NCBI RefSeq assembly: GCF_900114455.1
Contig: NZ_FOTC01000002.1
Span: 153,012-217,011, forward strand
Length of the DNA stretch: 64,000 bases
From: Halogranum rubrum
Lineage (GTDB): Archaea > Halobacteriota > Halobacteria > Halobacteriales > Haloferacaceae
Reading direction: 5' to 3'
Part shown: positions 1 through 8,280 of the stretch, in pieces
Layout of the letters: each line of letters begins with the position of its first letter
Numbering within the stretch: the stretch's first letter is position 1
Program-made: the position numbers and the translations under genes
Notes under the pieces: model-generated
Database searches by the model: none
Told to the model about the DNA's origin: nothing
What the model saw: the letters and a program-made list of their open reading frames with translations, nothing else

Positions 1-2
1 GG

Positions 3-251
3 AGTGCCATCCTCGTCGCCGTCAGTATCCGTCTCGCGTGGAACATGACGAAGGTCTCACAGACCATCCAGATGACGGGTGGCGGTCCGGGGTACGACAC
101 CTCCCTACTCGCGGTGTTCCTCTACCGGTTCGCCTACGAACAGGGACAGATGGGGATGGCGTTCGCTGTGGGTGTCATCTTGCTCATCATCATGCTGGTG
201 TTCATCGCGCTGTTCATCCGTGAGTTCGAGTTAGAGGAGGCCCACGCATGA
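3..251 (+). CDS. Carbohydrate ABC transporter permease, MalF/UgpA-like (5' truncated)
   Basis: This is the C-terminal end of an inner-membrane ABC importer subunit. The reading frame is open from base 3, so the start lies outside the window. The visible part keeps the end of the binding-protein-dependent permease domain, including a TGGGPG segment typical of MalF-type permeases, one strong membrane helix (about 20 hydrophobic residues near the end) and a charged cytoplasmic tail. It overlaps the next permease by 4 bp (ATGA), so the two are translationally coupled and probably form the heterodimeric channel of a CUT1-type sugar importer. The binding protein and possibly the ATPase would lie upstream. 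The substrate cannot be told from this fragment. Confidence 0.85.
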   Translation, partial: SAILVAVSIRLAWNMTKVSQTIQMTGGGPGYDTSLLAVFLYRFAYEQGQMGMAFAVGVILLIIMLVFIALFIREFELEEAHA

Positions 252-1087
252 GCGTCAGAGACCGCGTCGGCTTCGAGTCCGACGGCTTCTACAAGTTCGT
301 CACGGGCGTGCTCACGCTCTTTCTCGTGTCGATTTCGGTGTTCCCAATCCTGTACACGTTCCTGATGACGTTCAGGCCCGCCAACGAGTTCTACTCGAAC
401 GACGTCCAACTGTTTCCGACGAATCCGACGCTGGACAACTGGACGTTCGCCTTTGCCGAGTTGGGCGACGCACTCGTCAACAGTTTCCTCATCGCGACGG
501 GGACGACGCTGCTGTCGCTACTCATCATCGTACCGGGTGCGTACGTCTTCGGACGGAAGCAGTTCCCGGGGAAGAAGTACTTCTTCTACATCATCATCGT
601 CGCGCTGATGTTCCCGTACATCCTGCTCATCGTCCCCATCTCGGACTTCTGGTTCACCCTCGGCCTGTACGACACCATCCCCGGCCTGTGGATTTCGTAC
701 CAGTTGTTCGTCGCGCCGTTCGCCATCTGGATTCTTCGCGACTACTTCGCGAAGCTTCCCCGGAACATCGAGGAGTCCGCCCAGATTTACGGCTGTACGC
801 AGTTTACGGCCTTCATCCGGGTCATCCTCCCGATGGCCGGGCCCGCAATCGTCGCCATCGCGTTCCTGTCGTTCCTGACCGCGTGGAACGACTTCCTGAT
901 GTCGAGCATCCTGACGACGGGGACGGGGCCGCGACCCGCCGTCGTCGAGTTGTTCATCACCGTCGCCGGCGGCGACACCAGCGACTGGGGACTCATCACC
1001 GCCGAGACGCTCATCATCGGGATTCCGCCGACGGTACTGTACCTCTGGGCGAGGCAGTATCTCTCGGAGTCCTTCGAGATGAGCTGA
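248..1087 (+). CDS. Carbohydrate ABC transporter permease, MalG/UgpE-like
   Basis: A 279-residue polytopic permease, the second channel subunit of the ABC importer. About six membrane helices are visible. The conserved EAA loop that docks on the ATPase is seen around residues 175-200 (EESAQIYGCTQF followed by a Gly-rich helix), as in MalG-family proteins. A TAWNDFL segment near residue 215 is also typical of the family. The ATG overlaps the stop of the upstream permease (ATGA). A cytidine deaminase follows after 46 bp on the same strand, which raises the possibility that the transported compound is a nucleoside or ribose derivative rather than a simple sugar. That is inference from context only. 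Confidence 0.9.
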   Translation: MSVRDRVGFESDGFYKFVTGVLTLFLVSISVFPILYTFLMTFRPANEFYSNDVQLFPTNPTLDNWTFAFAELGDALVNSFLIATGTTLLSLLIIVPGAYVFGRKQFPGKKYFFYIIIVALMFPYILLIVPISDFWFTLGLYDTIPGLWISYQLFVAPFAIWILRDYFAKLPRNIEESAQIYGCTQFTAFIRVILPMAGPAIVAIAFLSFLTAWNDFLMSSILTTGTGPRPAVVELFITVAGGDTSDWGLITAETLIIGIPPTVLYLWARQYLSESFEMS

Positions 1088-1133
1088 GACTCCCTTCGAT
1101 TTCACAGACAACTATACAACTACTTCCATCAAA

Positions 1134-1574
1134 ATGTCACAGAATACACTCACCGAAGACGACGAAGCGCTCGTCGAAGAAGCGAGACGTGTCGTTACAG
1201 AGAATTATGTCCACAGTCGCCACTACGTCGGTTCCGCTGTCAGAACGAAATCGGGCGACGTCTACAGCGCCGTCCACATCGAAGCCAACGTCGGTCGCGC
1301 CTCCGTCTGCGCCGAACCGATTGCACTCGGGACGGCCGTCTCCGACGGCGCACACGACATCGACGTGATTGCGTCCGTCCGACACCCTGGTCCCGACGAA
1401 GGCGACGAGATACCCGTCGTCTCCCCGTGCGGCGTCTGCCGGGAACTCATCTCGGACCTCGACGAGGACATCACCGTCATCTACGACCACGACGGTGAGG
1501 TGAAAAAGACGCGTGCTGTAGACCTGCTCCCCGGTAAATACGTCAAGAGCTACCGGAAGACCCACTTGGAGTAA
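1134..1574 (+). CDS. cdd: Cytidine deaminase family protein
   Basis: A 146-residue zinc-dependent deaminase of the CDA fold, expected to convert cytidine or deoxycytidine to uridine in pyrimidine salvage. The catalytic signature is intact: Cys59-Ala-Glu61 (zinc ligand and proton-shuttling Glu), then Pro-Cys99-Gly-Val-Cys102 for the other two zinc ligands. The length fits the small tetrameric class. The residue after CAE is Pro where Arg is usual in Escherichia coli-type CDAs, so a blasticidin-deaminase-like substrate range is possible. It lies 46 bp after the ABC permease pair and may be co-transcribed with it. The 264 bp after it hold no gene I can support. Confidence 0.85.
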   Translation: MSQNTLTEDDEALVEEARRVVTENYVHSRHYVGSAVRTKSGDVYSAVHIEANVGRASVCAEPIALGTAVSDGAHDIDVIASVRHPGPDEGDEIPVVSPCGVCRELISDLDEDITVIYDHDGEVKKTRAVDLLPGKYVKSYRKTHLE

Positions 1575-1838
1575 CGCGTTCCGTCGCGTCGCTGTTCGTC
1601 TCTCCTTTCACAGTTCTCTCACCCCACTCGTTTCGAGCATCGGCTCGAACTCGTCGGCTGAGGGGCATCTTTGACAGAGGTAATCAGATATTTTTGCGTC
1701 TGGTTGTCGTCTTTCTCGGCTCGCACAGACACCGCCAGCGCACTCAACAATCGGCCGATACTGAGAGTCGTCGTTGGGGGGACTCCTCAATACGCTGGCA
1801 ATAAGACCTTTCACGGATGAGTCGTGTACCCGAATAGC

Positions 1839-3443
1839 ATGGCGTCAGACTTCGGCGTTTTATCGTTGGTACCACCACTGTTAGCAATCGTTCTCGCGAT
1901 TGCGACACGTCGCGCGATGCTATCACTCTTCATCGGCATCTGGGTGGGTGGCATCATCTACGGTGGTGGAACCGGCGTCGCACAGTTGTACGACTGGGTC
2001 ATCACGTCCATCGGTGAGAGCACGTTCAACGCGAAGATTCTGATCTTCACGCTCCAAATCGGGGCTGGAATCGCACTCATCTGGCGGTTGGGTGGTGCAC
2101 TCGCTATCACGAACTTCGCGACGAAACGAGTCGACTCACATCGGAAGATCGGACTCGCGACGTGGCTACTCGGCATTCTCTGGAACTTCGACGACTACGC
2201 GAACAACGCCATCGTCGGCAGTTCGATGAAGAACCTCGCCGACGAGATGAAGATGTCTCGCGAGAAGTTGGCGTACCTGCTCGATTCGACTGCCGCACCG
2301 GTGGCGACAATCGGCATCTCGAGTTGGGTCGCCTTCGAGATCGGTCTCATCGCGAACCAGTACCAGGAACTCGGCATCGCCGACCAGACGCCGTCTGCGG
2401 CGGCGACGTTCATCCAGAGCATCCCGTTCAACGTCTACTCGATTCTCGCGATAGCGATGGTCGGCATCATCGTCATCACACAACGCGACTTCGGCGAGAT
2501 GCTCGACGCCGAATCCCGCGCCCAGCGGACGGGCAACGTCATCCGTGAGGACGCCCAACCGCTTCAGAACATCAAGAACGAACTCGGTGAACCGATCACC
2601 GACGACGCACCGTTGCGCGTGTTCTTCCTCCCCGTCACAGTGCTCGTCGCCGTCGTCGTCGGCGGTGCGGTGACGATGGGGTACGCGCCCGACCGGACGC
2701 TCGTCGAGATGGTCAACAACACCGATATTGCGACGGCACTCGTCTGGGGGTCGTTCGCGATGGTGGCGACGGCCGTCGTGCTCGGTCTGACCGAGGGTCT
2801 CTTGTCGCTCGAACAGTCGATGGAGACGATTCTCGACGGGTTCGGGACGATGCTCCCGGCGCTCAGCATCCTCGTCCTCGCGTGGTCTATCGGGGCCGTC
2901 GCGACGGCACTCGGAACCGGCGCGTACGTCACGCAGTTCGCGACCGGTGTGGTCTCGCCGATGATGGTTCCCGTCGTCGTGTTCGTCACCTCGGCGTTCA
3001 TCGCCTTCGCTATCGGCACCTCGTGGGGGACGATGTCCATCATGACGCCCATCGTCATCCCGCTGGCGTGGGAGATCGGCGGCAACGAACCGCAGTTCCT
3101 CGCCGTCGCCATCGGTGCGATGTTCAGTGGTGCCATCTTCGGTGACAACTGCTCGCCCATCTCCGACACCACCGTCCTCGCCTCGACGTTCGCGGGGTCC
3201 GACCACATCGACCACGTCCGGACACAGATGTACTACGCGTTCACCGTCCTCCTCGCGACCATCGTGGTGTACCTGCTGTACGGTGCGACGAACCTCAGTC
3301 CGCTCGTCTTGCTCCCGGTCGGGATTCTGACACTGATCGGTCTCGTCTACGGGTTCTCTGAGTTGGACGCGCGGCGCAAGGACCTCTCGGCGAAACCGGC
3401 CTCGACGAGGGCGGCGACGCAGCGTGTGACCAGCGACGACTAA
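1839..3443 (+). CDS. nhaC: Na+/H+ antiporter, NhaC family
   Basis: A 534-residue membrane protein with about 12 or more helices, expected to exchange Na+ for H+ across the cell membrane, important for sodium and pH balance in a halophile. The NhaC/ion-transporter superfamily hallmarks are present: a WNFDDYANNAIVG segment in the first third, a GTSWGT motif and a GDNCSPISDTT motif near residue 430. The ATG at 1839 is chosen; an in-frame GTG at 1824 adds five residues. An AATAAG TATA-like box near 1799-1804 lies about 27 bp before the GTG, so a near-leaderless transcript is likely. Its stop overlaps the convergent pilin-like gene by 4 bp. Confidence 0.9.
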   Translation: MASDFGVLSLVPPLLAIVLAIATRRAMLSLFIGIWVGGIIYGGGTGVAQLYDWVITSIGESTFNAKILIFTLQIGAGIALIWRLGGALAITNFATKRVDSHRKIGLATWLLGILWNFDDYANNAIVGSSMKNLADEMKMSREKLAYLLDSTAAPVATIGISSWVAFEIGLIANQYQELGIADQTPSAAATFIQSIPFNVYSILAIAMVGIIVITQRDFGEMLDAESRAQRTGNVIREDAQPLQNIKNELGEPITDDAPLRVFFLPVTVLVAVVVGGAVTMGYAPDRTLVEMVNNTDIATALVWGSFAMVATAVVLGLTEGLLSLEQSMETILDGFGTMLPALSILVLAWSIGAVATALGTGAYVTQFATGVVSPMMVPVVVFVTSAFIAFAIGTSWGTMSIMTPIVIPLAWEIGGNEPQFLAVAIGAMFSGAIFGDNCSPISDTTVLASTFAGSDHIDHVRTQMYYAFTVLLATIVVYLLYGATNLSPLVLLPVGILTLIGLVYGFSELDARRKDLSAKPASTRAATQRVTSDD

Positions 3444-3979
3444 CGACCACCCACGCCGCGGAACACGAACGTCACGTCCGTCGTTCCGTCTTCGGTCGTC
3501 ACTCGAACGTCGTAGACGACGGCGAGCGCGTGTGTCTCACCCGCTCGCTCTTGGACGACGACACCACCGACCGCCTCGCAGTCGCCGAACTCGCGGTTCG
3601 GGCCACTCGGACAGTGCTGAACGGCCCATCTCCCCGCGGCCGACCCGTTCTGCGTCACCTCGTAGACGACGCCAGTGTCCAGTCGTGACTGCTCGACTCG
3701 CGTCCGATAAGGGTCGAGTGTCCGGTTGACACCGTCGGCGGCGAGTGTTCGTTGCGACCAGTCGTAGTCGCCACGGACGCTCACTGTCGCGTTGTGGACG
3801 GCCCGTTCGAGGACGCGCTCTGCGTTCGAGACTGGCTGGCGGTACTCGGCGCTCGCATCGACGTCGGCGTGATAGCCCAACTGGAGGTACGCGGCGACCA
3901 TCGGCACGAGGGCAATCGCGACGACACCGGCGGCGACGAGGACGAGTTGCCCGCGACGTTCGGTCTCTCCGCTTCTCAT
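3440..3979 (-). CDS. Pilin-like membrane-anchored protein, DUF7261-like (last gene of pilus-like operon)
   Basis: A 179-residue haloarchaeal protein of unknown biochemical function. It starts with a short basic stretch ending RRGQ, then one hydrophobic helix (about residues 12-32), then a soluble extracellular domain with several NAT/NGS-type sequons and two cysteines (in QHCPSG and GDCEA). This layout, a charged tip followed by a single helix and an outside domain, is that of minor pilins or pseudopilins. The ATG at 3979 overlaps the stop of the preceding gene (ATGA), which decides the start over a GTG nine bases upstream. It is the most distal gene of the seven-gene operon. The DUF7261 assignment is from memory and is tentative. 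Confidence 0.75.
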   Translation of the reverse strand: MRSGETERRGQLVLVAAGVVAIALVPMVAAYLQLGYHADVDASAEYRQPVSNAERVLERAVHNATVSVRGDYDWSQRTLAADGVNRTLDPYRTRVEQSRLDTGVVYEVTQNGSAAGRWAVQHCPSGPNREFGDCEAVGGVVVQERAGETHALAVVYDVRVTTEDGTTDVTFVFRGVGGR

Positions 3980-4392
3980 GTGTACCACACCCAGATAGTG
4001 ACGTCGCCGTGCAAGGTCGTCACCGTCGACTGACCGACGGGGACGCCGGTCGGTCGCCGGTAGCCGACGCTCCCGTGTGGCGTCTGCAGGCGGAACATGA
4101 GGTTCGCCGGGAGAATCCGGTCGACACGTCGCTCTAGTGCGTCTCGCTCACGAGTGAAACTCGTCTCCGACCGAGTGACTTCCGAGAGACGCGTCGCTCC
4201 CCCGTGTCGGGGCGCTTCTCTCGACAGCACGGTGGTCGCGTCGGTGGCGTACGCGTCGAGTTGCGCCGCTTGCGTCTCCGGTTGTGGCAGCCCGAGACCG
4301 AAGCCGGCGGCGACGGCGAGCACCAACACGACGCCGACACTCGCTTCGATGGCCGACAGTGAGAGTTGCGCTCGGTCGCTCCGCCTACGCAT
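3976..4392 (-). CDS. Pilin-like membrane-anchored protein, DUF7262-like
   Basis: A 138-residue protein with a basic N-terminus (MRRRSDRAQLSLSAIEAS), one hydrophobic helix at about residues 15-35 and an extracytoplasmic domain. The RAQLSLSAIE segment resembles the processing region of archaeal type IV pilins, where a small residue precedes the hydrophobic domain and a Glu occurs early in the helix. No catalytic motif is visible. It overlaps the upstream gene by 8 bp and the downstream gene by 4 bp, so it is translated as part of the same operon. A role as a minor pilin or pilus assembly factor is inferred from structure and position only. Confidence 0.75.
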   Translation of the reverse strand: MRRRSDRAQLSLSAIEASVGVVLVLAVAAGFGLGLPQPETQAAQLDAYATDATTVLSREAPRHGGATRLSEVTRSETSFTRERDALERRVDRILPANLMFRLQTPHGSVGYRRPTGVPVGQSTVTTLHGDVTIWVWYT

Positions 4393-5131
4393 CGGCCGTC
4401 ACCGCCAATACCGCCTTCGTCGTCTCGGCGGGGTAGTACGTCACCGTCACCGTTCCAGTCCTCTCACCGCTCGTCTCGAACGATAGCGTCGTCGTCTCGT
4501 ACCGTGACGCTCGCACCTCCATCACCCCGCCGTCGCTCAGACCGGCGTCGTCGTGGAGGACGACCCGGTCGTTGGCACGGACGGTCGAGACGGTCGTGTC
4601 GGTGCCTGTCTGGACGTCGAGACGGACGCGGGCCGTTCGCCGCGGTAGCGTCACCGACGTCGCCGTCGAGAGGTCGAGCGTCCGCGTCTCGCTCGTCCGG
4701 TTCGAGACGAGGACGACCCGCCGAATCGTCACCCCATCTGTGGGAGTTCCGTGTTCGACGAGCGTCTGCCCGGCGAGTCGAACTCGAACGCTGGCCGCCC
4801 GAGCAGTCGGGACCGACTGGCGGAGCTCAGTCGCGTTCAGTGACTCGACCGCCGTCTCGTTCAGGACGTTCGCCCGTGTCGTAACCGACGCATCGGCAGC
4901 GGTGAGTCGTGTCGCGACTGTGTTCGCGATACGTCTGTCTGCAGCGTCGCGGTCCGCAGAGACGAGCGCACCGTCTGCCAGTGCGACGCTCACGGCCGTC
5001 ACCGTCGTCAGGAGAATCAACGCGACGGCGAGGACCGGGAGGTTCGCTTGTCCACGGTTTTCGCGGTTTTCGCGGGATTCGCGGGATTCGCGGTTTTCGC
5101 GGGGTTCGCGAGTTCGCCCACTCCGGTTCAC
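4385..5131 (-). CDS. Pilin-like membrane-anchored protein with N-terminal Arg-Glu-Asn/Ser repeats, DUF7263-like
   Basis: A 248-residue protein beginning at a GTG (5131-5129) that overlaps the preceding stop as GTGA, with a GGAGG motif just upstream; a much longer frame extends upstream but is only the shadow of the previous gene. Residues about 6-28 are a tandem run of Arg-Glu-Asn/Ser triplets encoded by a 9-bp DNA repeat, directly before a GQANLPVLAVALILL helix. The rest is a predicted extracellular beta-rich domain with several Asn-X-Thr/Ser sites. It fits a minor pilin or pilus-associated protein. No homologue with known function is recognised. Confidence 0.75.
   Translation of the reverse strand: MNRSGRTREPRENRESRESRENRENRGQANLPVLAVALILLTTVTAVSVALADGALVSADRDAADRRIANTVATRLTAADASVTTRANVLNETAVESLNATELRQSVPTARAASVRVRLAGQTLVEHGTPTDGVTIRRVVLVSNRTSETRTLDLSTATSVTLPRRTARVRLDVQTGTDTTVSTVRANDRVVLHDDAGLSDGGVMEVRASRYETTTLSFETSGERTGTVTVTYYPAETTKAVLAVTADA
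5055..5108. repeat. Six 9-bp tandem repeats inside a coding region
   Basis: Six in-frame copies of a 9-bp unit (CGGTTTTCG, CGGTTTTCG, CGGGATTCG, CGGGATTCG, CGGTTTTCG, CGGGGTTCG on the plus strand). On the coding minus strand they give Arg-Glu-Asn, Arg-Glu-Ser and Arg-Glu-Pro triplets just before the membrane helix of the pilin-like gene. Because the unit is a multiple of three, copy number changes would alter length without a frameshift. Confidence 0.9.
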
Positions 5132-5589
5132 GTTGACCCCTCCAGTTCGACGGTCAGACCGCGCGGCGTTCCATCGACGACGACGAGTAGGTCGTCGCCG
5201 CTTCGCCACGTTCCCGAGATATCGACCACTGCGTCGGGGAGCGCCAGCGGCGTCCGACCACCAATCTCGGCGAGCGGATGGTCGAGAACGAGCGTCCCGT
5301 TCGTCGTGTGGAGTTCGTACTGTTCGCCACGGATGGTCCGTGGCAGGTCGATTCGCGTCTCGCCGTGAACCGCCGTCGCGTTCGGTGGAATCGACGTCTC
5401 GATGCGCTCTGCGGCGGTGACGAGCGTTCGGTCGCCGACTTCCGCACCGGCACTCGTCCGGTAGTCCGGGACGATGCCACCGTAGAGCGTCGTCGTCATC
5501 AGACCGACGAACAGCACGACGATACCGAGTTCGAGCGTCTTGCCGACGACGGGCGAGACAGCCCGGTCGTCTCGCCACCGCTCACCCAT
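5128..5589 (-). CDS. Pilin-like protein with RAVSPVVG processing motif, DUF7266-like
   Basis: A 153-residue protein whose N-terminus (MGERWRDDRAVSPVVGKTLE) matches the haloarchaeal pilin signature, in which a short charged leader and an RAVSPVVG-type motif precede the hydrophobic domain (about residues 20-42). Many haloarchaeal proteins of this kind are found among archaeal pilins of the N-terminal DUF1628 type, which are cleaved by prepilin peptidase; cleavage here is inferred. The mature part is a small beta-rich extracellular domain. It overlaps the previous gene by 8 bp and the next by 4 bp. Of the five small proteins in this operon it looks most like a true structural pilin. Confidence 0.78.
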   Translation of the reverse strand: MGERWRDDRAVSPVVGKTLELGIVVLFVGLMTTTLYGGIVPDYRTSAGAEVGDRTLVTAAERIETSIPPNATAVHGETRIDLPRTIRGEQYELHTTNGTLVLDHPLAEIGGRTPLALPDAVVDISGTWRSGDDLLVVVDGTPRGLTVELEGST

Positions 5590-6307
5590 GGCGAATCACC
5601 AACCGTACGTCGTGGACGACGAGATACGTCGTCCGGTCACCTGGATACTGCCCGACGACACTCGTCACGCCGTCGCCGTCGAAGTCTCGTCTGGTCGTCG
5701 TCGCGTTCTGCCGTGCGAAGTATCGTTCCCACGCGGCGGGTGTCGCCGTCTCGACGGCGACGCGATAGGAGTCGTTCCCGAGCGACTGTCGTCGGTGGCT
5801 GACGTTCGTCTCCAGTCGCACTCGTTGATTCGTCCCATCGACGGTGTCCGGACCCGACGCGTTCAGTCGTGCGACGCCGACGAGGAGCACGTTCTCGGAC
5901 GTCGCCAGCGGCGGGTCGGCCGTGAACCGCGCGTTCTCGCCCGTCCCGCGGACGACTGCGCCCGACGAGAAGGCGACGCGGTGGTGTTCGTTGCTGTAGA
6001 CCAGGCCGTCGACGGACTCGTTTCTGACCACTCCCGAGTCGTTCAGGAGGCGGACGCTCCGGTCGACGCGGCGGAGTTTTCCGTCGGTGAACGAGACGTG
6101 ACCGCTGTCGGGACCGGTCGCCGAGACGGGGTCGAGTGCCGCGTCGAGGTCGGTGGCGACGCGGCCCGCGTCGGCGGCGTCGGCGTTACTCTGGACGACG
6201 GTGCCGATACTCGCCGTGAGCACACCGAGACTGAGCATCGTCACCCCGAGGAGGAGAGCGACGCCGACGACGGCGGATTGTGCACGTCCAGTGGGGTGGG
6301 CGTTCAC
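5582..6307 (-). CDS. Pilin-like protein, DUF7289-like
   Basis: A 241-residue protein with start GTG at 6307, chosen because it overlaps the stop of the secretion membrane protein as GTGA. The N-terminus VNAHPTGRAQSAVVGVALLL has the pilin layout: a short polar leader, a QSAVVG segment and a hydrophobic helix to about residue 40. The large outer domain is rich in Asn-X-Ser/Thr sequons and acidic residues. It is encoded immediately after the TadC/PilC-like gene, which supports a role as a pilus or pseudopilus component. There is no enzyme motif, and DUF membership is given from memory. Confidence 0.75.
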   Translation of the reverse strand: MNAHPTGRAQSAVVGVALLLGVTMLSLGVLTASIGTVVQSNADAADAGRVATDLDAALDPVSATGPDSGHVSFTDGKLRRVDRSVRLLNDSGVVRNESVDGLVYSNEHHRVAFSSGAVVRGTGENARFTADPPLATSENVLLVGVARLNASGPDTVDGTNQRVRLETNVSHRRQSLGNDSYRVAVETATPAAWERYFARQNATTTRRDFDGDGVTSVVGQYPGDRTTYLVVHDVRLVIRHG

Positions 6308-8280
6308 ACCAATCCCGCCCCCGCGAAGACGACGTAACACACCACGACCAGTGCTCCCGAGTGCAACAGCGCCTCGTACCGACCTCGACTCGCCGTTCCC
6401 GCGAACCATCCCGAAGCGAGCATCGTCGCCTGCGTGACGACGTAGAAGCGGAACCGGTCGCGGGCCGGGTCGACGGCGTTCGGGTCGAAGGCGAACCCCG
6501 ACCCACCGGAGAGCGACGAGAGTTGAGCGAACCCGTCGAGGACGTAGCTGTTGACGGCGACGGTGATGCCGACGACGAGGAGCGCCGTCGTCCAGCCGAC
6601 GGCGACGTAGACGAGGAGATTCGACCGGAGCGCTTGTTTCTCGTGGTACAGTCGTCCGATTTCGGTCTGGAGGGTGTCGAAGACGGCTTCGGTGTCGCTC
6701 CCGGCGTCGAGTGCCCCGGTGACGAGACCCATCGACTGCGCGGCGAGTGGCGTCCCCACTCGGTCGACGAAGCGACCGAGTGCGGCCGAACGAAGACCGT
6801 TCTCACCCTCGCCGTCACCGACTGACCCGTCGTCGACCTGGCCGCTCGTCGTCAACCGCAGGTTGAACGCGAGGTCAGAGACGTCAGGGTTCAGCGCACC
6901 GAGGTCGACGTCGCGGGCGACGACTTCGACCGCCTCGGGAAACGGTCGGCCGAGACTGACGTGCCCGGAGACGGCGTGGACGAAGTCCTCTATCTCCCGG
7001 TCTTTGGCATCGTCGAGACGGGCACGTCGGACGGAGACGACGCCGACGGGGAGCGCGTAGGCGACGTAGGTGAGGAGGGCGACGTTGACCGGGTGGTAGC
7101 CGGTGTTCCAGAGGAACGCAGCGACGAGACATGTCGGAACCGCCACGACGACGGCCGCACTCGCTGGATTCGTCCCTGCCGTCCGGAGGGTGTCGAGGAC
7201 ACTCGCCGGTCGGGCGTACGCCGTCGACTGGTCCGCCGGGCGGAGCGTCCCGACGAGCGTGCTCGCGACGACGCCGACGAGGAGGACGAACGCGGCGCTC
7301 CCGTAGACGATAGCTGCGCGTACGGATAGCGACCCGAGCGGAGTGTGTATCGGCGCAGAGAGACCGGGTGCCAGCACGCTCATCACCGTGAGGACGATGA
7401 CCAAGAGCGACGGCATCACGAGGAGGACGATGAACAACTCCGCGAGGAGTTCGAGAAAGCCTTCCGCGCGCTCTCTCGCTCGCGCCTGTCGGTGGCCGAG
7501 CATCCGACTCTCCATCTGGAGGTAGTTCGCGAGTTCTTCGGAGCCTTGGTCGGCGTGTTCGCGGAACTTAAGGAGGAACGGGGCGAGTGCGTCTCGCGAG
7601 GGAGTGTCGCGAGCGACGCGCCGGAGTCCCTCGTTGACACTTCCCGTCAGTGCGGCCGTGTTCAGCGCCTTCCGAAGCGACACGGCCGTCTCGCCGTAGG
7701 CGTCGCTGTCGGCGACCTTCCGCAGCATCGCTCGCTGGTCGTCGCTCCCCGAGGAGAGCGCGTGCAGATAGCGCACTGCACCGGGAAGCGTGCGCTCGAT
7801 GTCCGAGCGTCGGGCGGTGGCCCGCCAGCGGAGATGGAGTCCGCCGAGGCGAACGGTGGTCCACTTGCCGAGGGCGGCGACGACGAACGAGACACCGACG
7901 GCGGCGTACACGCGCGGCATCGCCGGAACGCCGAGTTGGTCGACGACCGGAACGCCCGATTCGAGAAACGTCGCGACGGCAGCGAGCGTCGACGCTGGCA
8001 ACGCGACGGCGAGGAGGAACGTCGGGACGACGAGCGCGGCGAACGCGAGCCACGAGACGCCGTACACTCGTGCGAGGTAGACGTCGAAACTCGTCCGGAG
8101 GTCGGTCCCACGGTAGTGTCGGCGGTCACTGGTGTGTCGGTCCGTGTCGGCGTGGCGCGCGAAGAGAGCGTACAGTGCTCGGTCGGGGACAGAGAGCGAC
8201 GTCGCGTTCGGGTCCGTAGAGCCAGACGACGCGGACGCTGACGAGGACGAAGACGAAGACGTGGTCGTCCCGAGCGTCAT
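6304..8280 (-). CDS. Type II/IV secretion system F family (TadC/PilC/FlaJ-like) membrane protein
   Basis: A 658-residue inner-membrane platform protein for an archaeal type IV pilus-like machine. It has two T2SSF-type cytoplasmic domains (about residues 150-270 and 430-560), each followed by two or three membrane helices, and further helices near residues 60-120. The N-terminus is a low-complexity Ser-rich stretch. The ATG at 8280 overlaps the stop of the ATPase gene (ATGA), which rules out a start 36 bases upstream. Archaeal PilC/FlaJ proteins anchor the assembly ATPase and pilin subunits. Direct pairing with the upstream ATPase and downstream pilin-like genes makes the assignment strong. 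Confidence 0.88.
   Translation of the reverse strand: MTLGTTTSSSSSSSASASSGSTDPNATSLSVPDRALYALFARHADTDRHTSDRRHYRGTDLRTSFDVYLARVYGVSWLAFAALVVPTFLLAVALPASTLAAVATFLESGVPVVDQLGVPAMPRVYAAVGVSFVVAALGKWTTVRLGGLHLRWRATARRSDIERTLPGAVRYLHALSSGSDDQRAMLRKVADSDAYGETAVSLRKALNTAALTGSVNEGLRRVARDTPSRDALAPFLLKFREHADQGSEELANYLQMESRMLGHRQARARERAEGFLELLAELFIVLLVMPSLLVIVLTVMSVLAPGLSAPIHTPLGSLSVRAAIVYGSAAFVLLVGVVASTLVGTLRPADQSTAYARPASVLDTLRTAGTNPASAAVVVAVPTCLVAAFLWNTGYHPVNVALLTYVAYALPVGVVSVRRARLDDAKDREIEDFVHAVSGHVSLGRPFPEAVEVVARDVDLGALNPDVSDLAFNLRLTTSGQVDDGSVGDGEGENGLRSAALGRFVDRVGTPLAAQSMGLVTGALDAGSDTEAVFDTLQTEIGRLYHEKQALRSNLLVYVAVGWTTALLVVGITVAVNSYVLDGFAQLSSLSGGSGFAFDPNAVDPARDRFRFYVVTQATMLASGWFAGTASRGRYEALLHSGALVVVCYVVFAGAGLV

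Noticed and set aside
2166..3215. A 349-codon minus-strand frame inside nhaC
   Set aside because: Highly charged without hydrophobic segments; opposite a clear transporter.
5132..5578. N-terminal extension of the DUF7263-like gene
   Set aside because: The extension reads through the DUF7266-like gene and is Arg-rich; the GTG at 5131 with GGAGG and stop overlap is a better start.
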